Shown here piece by piece: positions 21,658-33,109 of a DNA stretch of 43,606 nucleotides. Below the pieces are notes generated by a model. It was not told the DNA's origin and made no database searches. It saw only the letters and a program-made list of their open reading frames with translations. Each line of letters starts with the position of its first letter. The first letter of the stretch is position 1. The stretch spans positions 1 through 43,606 of the forward strand of contig NJFT01000289.1 of NCBI GenBank assembly GCA_002221725.1, given 5' to 3'. The DNA is from Scedosporium boydii. Its lineage: Eukaryota > Ascomycota > Sordariomycetes > Microascales > Microascaceae. Made by a program: the position numbers and the translations under genes.

Positions 21658-23775
21658 ATGCAGGGGTTCTTGACGAGAGCTGGCTCAGCGCGCAATTGCC
21701 GCTGCAAGACCTGCATCGACGTCGCCAAAACCATTGTCCGGAGATCCACCACGGCCAACACCAAGGCGGTAGAGGGAAGATACCGAACCGCCTTCACGAC
21801 CCTCTACACGAGCATATTTGCGACTGCAGCCGTAGTCGACGCCAAATGGAAAGATGATCGGAGGAGGGAATTAGACGCCCAAATCAGCGAGGCCAAGGAG
21901 GCCGTCGCGCGGCTCCAGCTCGAAAATGCCTCTCTTGAGGCGGAGCTAGGACCCGGAATTCTTGAGAGGGCGGGATATAAGAGGACGAGGACGAGGACGG
22001 AATCTGAGAATTCGACGCTGGCAGAGACGGCGGCGGAAGCGGACCCTATCGAATTACCGACACGGAAACAGACGACTGACTTTTTCGAGGAGCATGGGGG
22101 GCAACATTGGGATGTGTTCCATCGGGAGCATTTCAGGAGGACGACAAAGGCATTGACGCGGTGGGATTACGATATGCTGGATTTATGGCTCAGGCTCGAA
22201 ATGGAGCAAGATAATGAGGCTGTGTCGATGCCGGTCGATCGAGCCGAGGACCAAGAGTTCAACGTGATACAACTAGTCGACTACCTACTACTCGAGCATG
22301 ATCAGATATGCGCCGAGCAGAAAATGTCAAGCGAGCCGACTCCGTTGCGAGTCGCTATCGAGAAGCTAAAGTCAACGTGGCTCCCTCGTTACCAGCCCCC
22401 TGCTATAGCCCGAGCGGCTCGAATACAGCTCGCCGAGGACATTGTCCAAGACATCGATTCCAATGTCACGGGAACTGTTGAAAGAATCTGCTACAACCTC
22501 CTCACTTTGCAATCTCCCATTACCCTACCCTTCTATAACACTCTTATCGTTCATTTGACCAGAGCGCGGCACCACCGTCTTGCCCACTGCGTCGTCAAGT
22601 CGCGATTTACACACTTCAAGAACCAGGATGACCCGACCGCAACTGGAGTTGTCTTGTATCATGACATGGCATTTGGAAACTATGCGGCTGTCCACCGCAG
22701 TGCCTGGTCCCTCTTCCAGCAAGGCTCCGAGTACTTTGCTCAAAATGGTGAATTGATGCTCGAAGCTATTGTCCGGGCCTTGGCAGGCATCTTCAATGTT
22801 GCCGATGCTGTCTCCGCATTCTGTTACGGATTTTCCTCGGGCATAAATGTCCATCCGAAAGTGCTTGTGGATCTTATCGGACTTTGCATCTGGAAGCTAG
22901 ACCCAGCACCAGTGGTGATGCTCCTCCGCGCCTTCACCGAAGAGCAGGAGAGGTTCGAGGCCATTCTCAAACACAGCCACATGACGCAGTCGATACTACT
23001 GCACCAGATCAATTACCTTTTGGATATAACCAACCTCTGGCAGCAGAGCCCATCATCATCACGGGAGCTTAGGCAACGACTTCAAGAGTACGACCTCAAC
23101 CCCGAGGCCTTCCGTCAATTCCGCTCCATGATCACCCGATTGGATGTCGAGCGACAATGTAATCAGATCGACCACACGATACGGAGGATAAACAACAAGC
23201 TGGGCCTGGGCAATGGCGGCATGCCAACATCGCCTGCGAAGCTTCAGACCCGCTTCGAGCGCGCTCTCATCGAGGCGGCCGACTTTGATTCTCACATGAA
23301 GGCGGCCATGCCTAGATCGTGGATCCAAAAGAAGTCGCAGCTGACCAACCCGGGTCTCACTAAGAAGGTCTTGCGTAATGCGAAATACGGGAAGAAGAAG
23401 CCCTTGAAGCAGGGAGTGGCGGATGTCGAGCCGGTCTGGACGAGGGAGGACTATGAAGCTGCGCGGGCGAACCTGAGGATGGTTGTCCGTGCTAAAGAGT
23501 CGGCGGCGGAGGCAGAAGAACAGGGCGTCTTCGACGTCCCAGTACGAGAAGGCACCTCTCTCGATGTGTCGCCCAAGGCCACCCCCGGCTTCCCCCTACA
23601 AAGTTACTCCCTCCCCACCGGACTGCCCCTAGAAAACCCAACGGCGGGGTTCCCGGTAGGCGGCTCCCTTGACATCCTCAGACCTAGACAGGCGTCTGCA
23701 GCACAATGGGGCCCTGTACACGGAGGTTATGAATATGGAAGGGAGGAGCAAAGGGCTGGAGCTCTGCATGGCTGA
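21658..23775 (+). CDS. putative mitochondrial protein, PPR/TPR-like helical repeats
   Basis: A single exon encodes 705 aa from ATG at 21658; the frame is open further 5' but without an ATG. The N-terminus (MQGFLTRAGSARNCRCKTC, then VRRSTTAN) is basic, hydroxylated and free of acidic residues, as in a mitochondrial targeting sequence. A hydrophobic stretch (FTTLYTSIFATAAVV) and a coiled coil at about 75-110 (AKEAVARLQLENASLEAEL) follow. The middle of the protein, about 190-480, is helical in a way that suggests PPR- or TPR-like repeats (for example YNTLIVHLTRARHHRLAHCV). It then has a basic patch (KYGKKKPLK) and a Pro/Gly-rich tail. This layout is common in fungal mitochondrial RNA or translation factors, but I cannot name an orthologue. 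Specific function is inference. Confidence 0.75.
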   Translation: MQGFLTRAGSARNCRCKTCIDVAKTIVRRSTTANTKAVEGRYRTAFTTLYTSIFATAAVVDAKWKDDRRRELDAQISEAKEAVARLQLENASLEAELGPGILERAGYKRTRTRTESENSTLAETAAEADPIELPTRKQTTDFFEEHGGQHWDVFHREHFRRTTKALTRWDYDMLDLWLRLEMEQDNEAVSMPVDRAEDQEFNVIQLVDYLLLEHDQICAEQKMSSEPTPLRVAIEKLKSTWLPRYQPPAIARAARIQLAEDIVQDIDSNVTGTVERICYNLLTLQSPITLPFYNTLIVHLTRARHHRLAHCVVKSRFTHFKNQDDPTATGVVLYHDMAFGNYAAVHRSAWSLFQQGSEYFAQNGELMLEAIVRALAGIFNVADAVSAFCYGFSSGINVHPKVLVDLIGLCIWKLDPAPVVMLLRAFTEEQERFEAILKHSHMTQSILLHQINYLLDITNLWQQSPSSSRELRQRLQEYDLNPEAFRQFRSMITRLDVERQCNQIDHTIRRINNKLGLGNGGMPTSPAKLQTRFERALIEAADFDSHMKAAMPRSWIQKKSQLTNPGLTKKVLRNAKYGKKKPLKQGVADVEPVWTREDYEAARANLRMVVRAKESAAEAEEQGVFDVPVREGTSLDVSPKATPGFPLQSYSLPTGLPLENPTAGFPVGGSLDILRPRQASAAQWGPVHGGYEYGREEQRAGALHG

Positions 23776-26153
23776 AGAGGCCAACCTCCAGGTCAAATTT
23801 TGTATATCAGTACCCCGGGACTGCTTATGTTTTCCAGCATGCCTTCTTTCTCGTACAAACGAAGCGGCAATAACAGCTTGGCGGGAGCCGGCAGGATGAT
23901 TGTTGAGCGGATAGACCCGTGTACATATATCACTTATTTGTCCCTCCCCTCCCTCACCCTCACCTTTGTTTTCCTGGTTCCTTTTTTTCCCTCACATTTT
24001 CTAGGTATAGAGGAGAGACGTCATATTAGTTAGCATGCATTGATGGATGGAAAGCATTAAACCGAAAGAGGTGGAATAAATCTCGTTTGCCTTTTTTTTT
24101 TTGATAAAAAAAATAAAATCGCCGCAAGGGTTTTCGTTCTGATTTACGCTACGCATCTACCCATAACTTTATTACTATTCCCATTTACGTTTTGATGGCT
24201 TGAGACTCTCGTCTCGATAATGGTTGCTTTGGACGGGATCGTTTGACTTGGAGGGGCGGTCAAGGCATCCAGTCAGGATGAGCATCTGATCCACGGGCGG
24301 TACCAGTGGCCCGGATTGACTGGCTGTTGGCGGAACGGGCGGAGTGTGGGGACGGGGAAGGTCGAAGTTTGTTTGGCCGGCAAATGGGAAAGAAGCCAAA
24401 GTTTTTGTCCGGATATGGGAAGGGATTTGCTTCGGATGTTCCCGCGTAGGGGCTCGTGTTCGATTTGATGCTTTCTATTGTACGGATGATGAGGAAGAAG
24501 CAACAGCTTAGTGACAGCCAGCCTTTGACATTCCAACAGAGGCCGGAGATACTAGGAAAGCTGGCCTGTTCAGGAGGTTTGGAGGGGTTGCTCGTTACCA
24601 GCTGACTACAACTGAACCGAGAGATCTCCGAACTTGGGGCCGGACCCCCGACTCAAGGACAAATCGGGCAGAATACAAAGACTGGAAAGTTGGAATTCCA
24701 TCAATTCCATCAATCGAGCTTTGCGGGTACTAAAACTTATATACTGATTCATGCGCATTGGAAAGCAAGATTCAATGCAGAGTGTCATAGGCAGCTCTGG
24801 CGACAAGAAAAGGCAACGACAAATGATTTATAAACGCGATCCAGAAAAAAAATCCGACTAGTGGTCCTCACCTGACTTTCAGAGGGGCGAGCTAGAAGCG
24901 CCCCCAGATGTCTCGAGACTCGAGGTTTCGAGAGACGGTGAGTCAGGTTGGGAGTACCTGCCTCGGCGTGGCAAGGTGAAGAACACAGCTGGTACAGCGT
25001 ACCTGTCACCCTCTGCTGAGTACTAAGAGCTACTGCCACACTTCTCTTGCCAGGCCACTCTGTGGTTCCCAGGGGTTTAAGCAGCACCTGGCTCCTCGCC
25101 GTCCGCCAAACCCTTCACTTCAAACTTGTACTCGGTAGTCTTTTGAAATTCAAAAGTAGTACGAGTCGTTTGATGTACTTGTCGCCGTTGTCTCGTCATT
25201 GGAATCCACCGTTTTTAGGCCTTCTTTCCTCTCTACTTTCCTCATAGCTTGTGGGAGAACCCGAAGGTTGTATCCCGCCGGATCGCCATCTTGAACTTCT
25301 TCCTCTTCTCTTCCTGCCTCTCTCTCCATCCTCCTCTCCCACCCTCTCTCCCACTCTCTACCCACGTCCCCCAACCCACTCTTACTCAATGATGTCCGCG
25401 ACTTAAGCCCACCATGGGGCCCCATCCCCCTTGAAAAAACCGCTCAAGTCCGATGCTTGGTGCTTGATCAGGGTGAGTAATCCCCAAGCTCTTTATTTCC
25501 GGAAAGAAGTACCTGTCCAGCATCCTTGCAGCTTCGAGACCCCAAACTTCCTTCCCCGGATGTTGACTGGATGCGGTTTCGTGGGGCTCTGCTGCAGGGC
25601 GACAATCACCGCAGCCTTTTGGCATTCACATGAGCACATCCCCTTGCTTTCTCTCACCAGAAACCCCCAACCTTTCCAGGCCAGGTGTATCCTGGAGTAT
25701 TATCCTGGAGACCGGGTTTATCAAACTGTTCCTGTTCTTATTTCCCTGTATTTTTCTCCGTCTCCAATTCTTCCCCCTTCTTTCCCGATAGCCCCATGAC
25801 CTTCTCGCGTCCCTGCGTCTGCAAGAATTCCCCAATTGCTGTTTCGTCGGCATACGGAGAATTTATGCTGATCTTGACCGTCCTTTCCTCGGCGTTGGAG
25901 TTCTGTTTCGCCGTGGTTCGCTGCTAACTGTGCATTTTAAAGAGCTGCTACCGAGTCCGAACCCAAGCTCCAAGCTCACCAAAATCCCCTGCACCTCCGG
26001 CACTCAATTGCCTTGGCAGCTTGCCGCAGCTGTGGACGCCCTTGAGACCCTGTCCACTGATATCAACCAGCAAGTGTCTGGTCTTTCTCAACATTCCACG
26101 ACATCCATGGGATGGGCATAACTTCAAGAGCACCTCACAACGAAATTGTCACT
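23776..26153. other. long intergenic region upstream of GDE1
   Basis: 2.4 kb without a supported gene. It has pyrimidine-rich runs at about 23940-24000, 25290-25380 and 25730-25800, and a T11 run followed by A-rich sequence near 24092. Many short open frames on both strands show no family motif. The part nearest the ATG may be the GDE1 promoter and a long 5' leader. Confidence 0.5.
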
Positions 26154-29100
26154 ATGAAGTTTGGTAAAAAGTCGGTGTCAATCCCCACCCCCCTATTGTG
26201 GCAGAATTTAGCTCTTTCAAATCTCTTCATTTTGTTGGCTGGTTGAACTATGCAAGCTCTGGTTATATCATTGATGCTCAACCCCAGAGCTCGCTGACTC
26301 TTCCTTGCATACAGCCTCCCCCGAAACCAGGTGCCTGAATGGGCTGCCTTTTACATCAATTACAAGGGACTCAAAAAGCTGGTTAAGGCAGCTGAGATTG
26401 CCTCACAAAAAGGGGAACCAGTTGACTTGGCAGGTGAGTACCTGATTAATCAGGCTTAGCCTCAAACTTTCACTATTCAATCATTGCCCCTTTTGCCTCT
26501 CTGCTTATCTGCCTATCTGCTTAATAACTGACTTTGGCACCTTCAAGAGTTCTTCTTTGCTCTTGATCGCAACCTGGAGGATGTGGATTCCTTCTACAAT
26601 AAGAAGCTGGCTGATGCTCTTCGGCGCCTTAACCTCCTCCACGAGAGATATGGCTATGTCCCTGAGGTAGTCTCCACCCTTGATGCGGATGAGATTGAAG
26701 AGCTTATCGGCGCCCTCCTCGAACTGAGACATCAGTTACGCAATCTCCAGTGGTTTGGCGAGATCAACCGCAAGGGCTTTGTCAAGATCACCAAGAAGCT
26801 GGACAAGAAGGTTCCCCATGCGGCCACCCAACATCGGTACATCTCTACCAAGGTCGATCCCAAGCCTTTCGCCAAAGACATGAATGTCACCCGTCGCCTT
26901 GCCGAGATCAACAAGTGGCTCTCCGTCCTCGGAGACGCGCAAAACGCCGATGATGCCAAATCCGATCGCTCCAGCCGGTCGCTTGGCCGGGCATCCGCAA
27001 AGGGTGCCACCAACTTGCCTCAGTCTCGTCTTGATGCTCTCGACCAAGCAGCCCGCGCCGATGACGTGACATCTCTTGAGACGAACCTCGCAGAGACGAA
27101 TGCCCTCAATGAACCCTCTTTCCAGCCACTCCTCCTCAACCTCCTTCAGCGGTCCATCACATCCCGTTCCAAAAAGTGCATCGAGTATCTTCTCAGTAAG
27201 ATCAAGACGCTCGATGAACCCGACGATATTAACTCGCGAAATTGCATTCACCGCCTAGTTATGCACATAGGCAGGACGAAGACATCGGCCTCGAAAGAGA
27301 ATAGCACAAACACGTACCCCTTCCATGGTGGCACCCAGTTCAGCTCTCAGTATCTGCAGCCCGCAGCTTCCGCTGCCTCCTCGCCAAAGGCCCTCAACCA
27401 GAACGAGGCGGGCCTACTTGGTAAGGACGACGAAGCGGTTCGACTTTTAATCTATCTCCTCGACAAGCTTTCCCCCGAACAGAGGCCCGCGCTGAAAAGC
27501 AAGGACTCCTTCGGCAGGCTTCCACTTCACTATGCGGCCCACTTCGGCTTCGTCGTATTGTGCGAAATCATAACGGCGAGGATGAAGGAATGGGGCCAGT
27601 TTACCCTCGAAGACGATCTCGACTCTCCCGAATGGCAAGACGTCGACGGCCACGGACCCCTCCACTTGAGCGTTATCGGCGGTCATCCCAAGACGACGCA
27701 AGCTCTGCTCACTGCCATGAGCAAGAAGCAACAAATTGCCGGCAACGGCGCAGTTGAGATCACCAACTTACCAGTCTCAAAGTCCGGCGCCATCCTCGGA
27801 CTGGCGACAAGGGCAAACTTTGGCGTGATTGTCAAGATGCTCGTTGACGCCGGTTTAGACATCAATTGGCAAGACAAGGCCGGCGAGACGGCTCTCCATA
27901 TTGCGGCGCGCTTCGGCCACACCGAATGTGCCAAGGTTCTTATCGAGGGAACGGCGGATCAGAAGGCCGATATCGAAATCACCGAGTCTAACTATGCGTG
28001 GACGCCTCTCCATGTGGCAGCCGTCGACGGCCAACTCGAGATTGTCAAACTCCTAGTCGATGCGGGAGCAGATCTTGCGAAACCAGATTCGTCCGGCTGG
28101 GTGGCCAAGGAACATGCAGCGCTGCGCGGACACATGGAGATTGCGCGTCTCCTAGACTCCCGAATGAAGGATGCACATGTGGCTGAGGGCAAGCCATCGA
28201 GAAGCCCAAGTCCTCGTCCCGAAAATGCCTCGATCCAAGAACGCCGCTCTAACGGTGCTGCCTCGAAGCCGATCGAACTAGTCAAATCATTTGGCCATCG
28301 CTACCTCACCAACGAAAGCCTTATCCTCGTCAGTCTCGGCAGCATGGACATGAGGAAGAACGTAGAAGCCGTGAGTCTAGAGAAAGTCCCACTCACCGAA
28401 GCCCATCTCACGGGCCTCGATACGGCGTTGTCCGTTGTTGTATCCGCAAGCGGTGCGCAGGGCGAACCTACTATCATCGATCTCCCCGCGCACGAAAACA
28501 TCGCGACCGAGCCCGTCGTCTTCACAGCACAGGATGCTACCAAGGTCAAGATTCTGTTCGACATTGTTCCCACGTACTCTGGAAACGCCAAGGACAAGAT
28601 TGGCCGGGGCGTAGCGCTCTTGTCGTCCATCCGGCCCGTCGTCGGTACGAAGAGGATGAGCCTTCAGGGAGACGTTTGCGTCCCCATCATGGCGGGTAAT
28701 CTCGAAGTCATCGGGACCGTGAACTTCAATTTCCTCATAGTCACTCCGTTCTCGCATCCCAAGATGGAGATTACGTCGAAGCAGACTTATTGGAGGAAGC
28801 TTGCGGATACCATGGTCATTGGGCATCGTGGCCTCGGCAAGAATGTGTCGTCCACTCGGTCGTTGCAACTCGGAGAGAACACGGTTCCGTCGTTCATCGC
28901 TGCGGCCAATCTCGGCGCGCAATACGTCGAATTCGACGTTCAGCTAACTAAGGACCACGTTCCGGTCATCTACCACGACTTCCTCGTTAGCGAGACGGGT
29001 ATCGACGCGCCGGTGCATACTCTGACGCTGGAGCAATTCTTGCACATCAACCCGGACTCCACTCGCTCGATGTACAGGGACCAGAACTTGAGAGACCCAC

Positions 29101-29975
29101 GAATGCGACCCCGGAGCAGCAGCCTCGACGCTAGGAAGTCGGTAAACGCACTCGTCGAGGAGATAAGGAAGCGCACGGAAATGGAAGAGCGGATGCGACA
29201 CACGCGGGACTTCAAGAGCAAAGGCTACAAGGCCAACTCGCGCGGCAACTTCATCCAGGCCCCCTTCGCGACACTCGAGGACCTCTTCCGCAAGATCCCC
29301 GAGCACGTCGGGTTCAACATCGAGATGAAGTACCCTATGCTCCACGAGACCGAGGAGCAAGAGATGGACACGTACGCCGTCGAGCTGAACTCCTTCTGCG
29401 ATACGGTCCTTTCCAAGGTGTACGACTTGGCCGGCGACCGCCACATCATCTTCTCATCGTTCAACCCGGACATCTGCCTCTGCCTCAGCTTCAAGCAGCC
29501 GTCGATCCCTATCATGTTTCTGACGGACGCGGGGACTGCGCCCGTCGGCGACGTGAGGGCGTCGTCGCTGCAGGAGGCTATTCGGTTCGCGAGTCGGTGG
29601 AATCTGCTGGGGACGGTGAGCGCGGCGGAACCGTTTGTCAATAGTCCCAGGCTTGTGAGGGTTGTTAAGGAGAGAGGCTTGGTGTGTGTAAGCTATGGTG
29701 TACTGAATAATGACCCCATCATGGTCCAGGTATGTCCATTTCTCCCCTTGAAACCCTATCTTCATCTTACGGTGATGGCATTAAGTACTAATAACGCTTT
29801 TGCTTTTCTACAGAGGCAAGTCAAGGAGGGCATCGACGCCGTCATTGTCGACAACGTACTCGCCATTCGCAAGGGTCTAACGACGAACAACGACCGAGGA
29901 CTCGTGGAGCAGGACGACTCTACAACGGTGCTACAGGACATCACAACCAAGGAAAATCTGGGTGTTGCTGCATGA
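26154..29975 (+). CDS. GDE1: glycerophosphocholine phosphodiesterase, SPX-ankyrin-GDPD (GDE1 type)
   Basis: The model is exons 26154-26170, 26315-26433, 26548-29729 and 29814-29975, giving 1159 aa. The tiny first exon supplies MKFGK. Exon 2 completes the SPX start (NLPRNQVPEW, YINYKGLKKLVK), and the SPX domain ends in the lysine cluster KITKKLDKK. SPX domains sense phosphate status by binding inositol pyrophosphates. Ankyrin repeats lie at about 360-580 (RLPLHYAAHFG, ETALHIAARFGH, WTPLHVAAVDG). The GDPD domain at about 800-1130 keeps catalytic motifs GHRGLGKN, EFDVQLTKD and YHDF. It cleaves glycerophosphocholine to choline and glycerol-3-phosphate. The intact active site and the N-terminus favour GDE1 over the related regulator PHO81/NUC-2, whose GDPD is degenerate in yeast. 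The last intron (84 nt, branch TACTAATAAC) is in frame and stop-free. The exon 1 donor is GTCGGT, unusual at +3/+4, but it alone gives family sequence in phase. Confidence 0.95.
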
Positions 29976-30718
29976 TGATTCTTTTTTTCTAATTTCTTGT
30001 TCGATTTTCATTTTCTCACGAGTTTTTCAACCTCTCTTTCTTGTGTGAGGTGGGGGGAACATTTCTCATGGCAGGACGGCACACATTTTTGTAGCATTTT
30101 CTGTGGCGCGATAGATTTGTTTTACTTAGGTTTTGAAGGCCGGTTCAACACGGCTTGTTGATAGAGGATATGAGCTTATGAAATGAAGATGGTTTGAACC
30201 GTTAGGACAACGTCCCTGGAATATACAGCAGTCTAAATGTCTAGACTCTCTTTCGTCGAGGCTAACGGCAAACACGGCGGCTTTCCGTGTATGGCCTGAT
30301 ATTGAACTCGATTTCCCCCCCTTCTCTTCTTTTCCCAAAGACAAACAAAGACTTGAGCTTTGAACTCCTTCAGCCTCGCCCCGGAAATTCGGCACCCGAA
30401 GGCTTGGCTTCACATGTAAGTGGCGTAAGAGTGTGTTGGCCACGACTTTTGGCCGATCTAGTTCGCACAGGCTGGATCTTTCCCAAGCCAGGAGAGGAGA
30501 GGGGAGAGGGAAAGCTGTCTCATTGGATCCGCATGATTTAATGTTAGTATCCGAGCTAGCATCTTAGTATTACCAAACAACTGGGAGAGCCCGGATGCAT
30601 ACAGAGACTCCGAGAGGCTGTTTGTTAGTTGATGTGGGAAAACCAAACTGTTTTGACAATATTGACCCAACACTAGGCTGTTTGTAGATGAAGGATTGAG
30701 TTGTATGCGTTTAACCAA

Positions 30719-30737
30719 CCCCCCCCCCCCGCCCCCT
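30719..30737. repeat. poly-C tract
   Basis: Twelve Cs, one G, then five Cs. A homopolymer of this type is unstable and prone to sequencing error. Confidence 0.9.
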
Positions 30738-31370
30738 TTTCCCCTCTCGCCGGGTTCATGACTCCTTGGTAGTCCATTTGCAGATTTCATGATGGCTGCC
30801 GTCGGTGAGGCAGACCGGTTAGCACCAATCCATTGCTGCCGGGAATGCCCAGCCAAAACTGCGCAGGTTGGCGTTATCCTTTACCAAGTAACAAACATGA
30901 ATTCCTCCGTCCTCCGCCAGTGGTATTGTAATTTGATATTTTCCCCGGGTGGCCCGAAGCGCGAAGTAGTTTGCTTCATATTGTTTGTGAGCTGCCAAAC
31001 ATCCATTGCTAGGTCTTGCTTTTTCGGCCGCGTGCTTTCTTGCTTCTAGCTATGTGCTGAGAACAAGAACACTGAAGGAGACCCAACCACCCATTGCGGC
31101 CAGGCCCTTTGCGCATCGTGTCTACAAGGCACAGGTAACAAAGATACTGTGGACATCACCACATGGATTCTAAGAACAAGCAAAGAGCAATGGCAATCTG
31201 AAAGGGGCGCTGGAAGAGTCCATCCAGTCCGAATGAATAAGCATTGAGAGGGTATGAAATGGCAGCTATGTCGTGTAGCAAGCAGCACAGCTGGCAATGC
31301 TGATTGTTTTGGTCTGGATGATGATAAGCTCCAAGGAAAGGCATTTACTCTAGATGTCTCCAATATTCTC

Positions 31371-31377
31371 TATAAAT
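31371..31377 (+). promoter_or_regulatory. TATA-like element of the F-box-like gene
   Basis: TATAAAT lies about 100 bp upstream of the ATG at 31475, a plausible TATA-box position allowing for a short 5' leader. Confidence 0.4.
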
Positions 31378-31474
31378 CCAGCCGCTGATCAGTCTCCAGG
31401 AGATCCCCGGAGTTATGATGAGGTTGTCTGAATCTCGCCACTAGCGAAGCATCAACGGCCTCGCTGCTACCAAC

Positions 31475-32089
31475 ATGTCCATCTTCTTCAGACTCCCACC
31501 CGAACTCCGCGAGCAGATCTACGAGCTTTGCTTACTGCACCCAAAATCTATTCACCCTTTCTATTTCTACGTTCATCGACGGCATGTCAGAGTTAATCTC
31601 TTCTATGTGAGCAAGGCTGTCTACCGCGAGGCCAGCTCATTCTTCTACCGCAAGAACCGCTTCGACCTCAGCTTTCTCGAGGGTATGAATCCCTCGTGGC
31701 TGACGACAATTGGCCGCAACGCAGAGTATATCCGGCACGTCCGTATCGACTTCCCGTGGTTCGGTACTCTTGAACCAATCAATGAAGATATATTTCAATC
31801 GAGCCTTAGATGGCTTGTGAAGTTACAAAACAGCTGCCTCAACCTGGCCACGATTAGGACAAGGCTGCCCGACAGGAGTTGCATGGAGTGGGGGCTCGAT
31901 GAAGCTGGCTACCCCGACGTTGTTCATGAGGTGTTGGAGCTGGCCGATACTTACTCCCGAAACTATCCGCAGAAGACTAATGTTCAGCTGTGGAAGAAAC
32001 GGGTCAAGGAGGAGATAACCGGGAAATTGGAGGAGTCGCGGATGGAGAATCAAGACGCCGGAATCTGTGGAAGAGGAGGCTGGATCTGA
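31475..32089 (+). CDS. F-box-like protein, possible 3' frameshift
   Basis: The frame encodes 204 aa. It opens RLPPELREQIYELCLL at residues 5-20, the LPxELRxxIY form of the F-box-like motif very common in filamentous ascomycetes. Next comes VNLFYVSKAVYREASSFFY, another typical segment. Such proteins are often substrate-binding parts of SCF ubiquitin ligases, though many have no known role. The frame ends ICGRGGWI and stop at 32087. One base over (+1), an uninterrupted frame running to 32213 reads PESVEEEAGSDMAFPPGMGH and then a long Asp/Gly tail. Both frames are open only in about 32019-32086, too short for an intron. The acidic tail is therefore probably the original C-terminus, lost by a one-base change, or the base call is wrong. 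Confidence 0.75.
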   Translation: MSIFFRLPPELREQIYELCLLHPKSIHPFYFYVHRRHVRVNLFYVSKAVYREASSFFYRKNRFDLSFLEGMNPSWLTTIGRNAEYIRHVRIDFPWFGTLEPINEDIFQSSLRWLVKLQNSCLNLATIRTRLPDRSCMEWGLDEAGYPDVVHEVLELADTYSRNYPQKTNVQLWKKRVKEEITGKLEESRMENQDAGICGRGGWI

Positions 32090-32213
32090 TATGGCCTTCC
32101 CTCCTGGTATGGGACACGATGACGATGATAGTGACGACGGTGGTGATGGCGGTGGTGACGATGGCGATGATATGGACGATGGCGGCGACTTTGGCGGATG
32201 CGAGGCAGATTGA
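32087..32213 (+). pseudogene. out-of-frame acidic tail of the F-box-like gene
   Basis: Continuing in the +1 frame relative to the F-box-like gene, this stretch encodes an Asp/Gly-rich tail (DDDDSDDGGDGGGDDGDD, then MDDGGDFGGCEAD) before TGA at 32211. The GAT/GAC/GGT repeats could also be read as a simple-sequence tract. Acidic C-termini after an F-box-like domain are common in fungal members of this group, which supports a coding origin. Confidence 0.5.
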
Positions 32214-32485
32214 ACTTGATCGCTTCATCGCATCTTGATCCAGGTACGAAGGACATTGGGTAGGAACCAGAATTGACTCATTGGACTCAGCCTAGTCTCT
32301 GTAATTGTAATTGTAGTTTAAACGCCGTCTAACCTGGAAACCCCGTTTGGCCTTTTCCCTCGGTTAAGCAAAGTATGATGTATCAGGGATTGTGGGGGAA
32401 GGCGCAGGCGGCAGGCAGGATCTGAATAGTCTCGAGTTGGAAACGGACGGACTTGACCATCACACCGACCCCCGACATCGAAAAA

Positions 32486-32526
32486 CCAACACCAACACCA
32501 ACACTGACACTGACACTGACACTGGT
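32486..32526. repeat. hexanucleotide tandem repeats (ACCAAC / ACTGAC)
   Basis: About three copies of a CCAACA-type unit pass directly into about four copies of ACTGAC, two neighbouring hexamer repeats that differ by point changes. Confidence 0.85.
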
Positions 32527-33098
32527 GCTGACACCGAAATATCCGCATCGGAGCTCCTCGCCGACATTCCGTCAACTCGCAGGGTCGAAAACCAATATTT
32601 GATCATGAAAATGCAAGTTCCACGCCACACTCACCGCGCCCCCTTGCTCGTTGCCAGGAGGTGGACGGGACGAGTAACGGATGAATGATGGTAATGCCTC
32701 TGACTACATCCTGCAGACATGGGCTTGGCGGAAGGGGATGGGCAGACAAGGGCGGAATGGCGAATATTCCTCTCCGACCTACGAAGTCCAGCGTCGTCTC
32801 TTTTCCCCATCCATGGGTTCTCCACTTCCCCGGCCTCGCCTCTTCTTCCCCGGACAGTGGACACACAAGGATGCCAGTATTATTTGGCTTCTTAGTCAAG
32901 GAAACTCGAGGTCCTGGCGCTGTTGATACGAGGAGCTATTAGCGCAGCGTGCTAAAGCGAATCCTAGTTTAATTCGAGGCCATCTCAGGACATTTGCGGG
33001 GTGACCAAGGTAAGTTTAACTGTGAGTCGGTCTTGTTCTCCCTTGGTGATGCGCGGTGACCGCTTCGAGTAAGTTGTCTCGTGCCTGGGTCCATGAAA

Positions 33099-33109
33099 GT
33101 ACTTCGTAC
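33099..33109. repeat. dispersed GTACTTCGTAC motif, copy
   Basis: GTACTTCGTAC: two GTAC arms around TTC. Related copies occur at 33547 (AGTACGAAGTA), 33750, 33841, 34405, 34731, 40932, 42068 and 42694. Confidence 0.8.

Larger units (their letters stand above)
29976..31474. other. intergenic region
   Basis: About 1.5 kb between GDE1 and the F-box-like gene. T-rich sequence just after the GDE1 stop (29980-30035) fits a 3' untranslated region. A C12 run lies at 30719-30730 next to another five Cs. I see no supported gene. Confidence 0.5.

Noticed and set aside
26154..29975. PHO81/NUC-2 (CDK inhibitor of the phosphate pathway) as identity of the SPX-ankyrin-GDPD gene
   Set aside because: The N-terminus and the fully kept GDPD catalytic motifs match the GDE1 type better.
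32392..32688. 98-codon plus-strand frame including a Thr/Asn/Asp repeat
   Set aside because: The repeat is explained by the ACCAAC/ACTGAC hexamer tract, and the flanks show no protein family.
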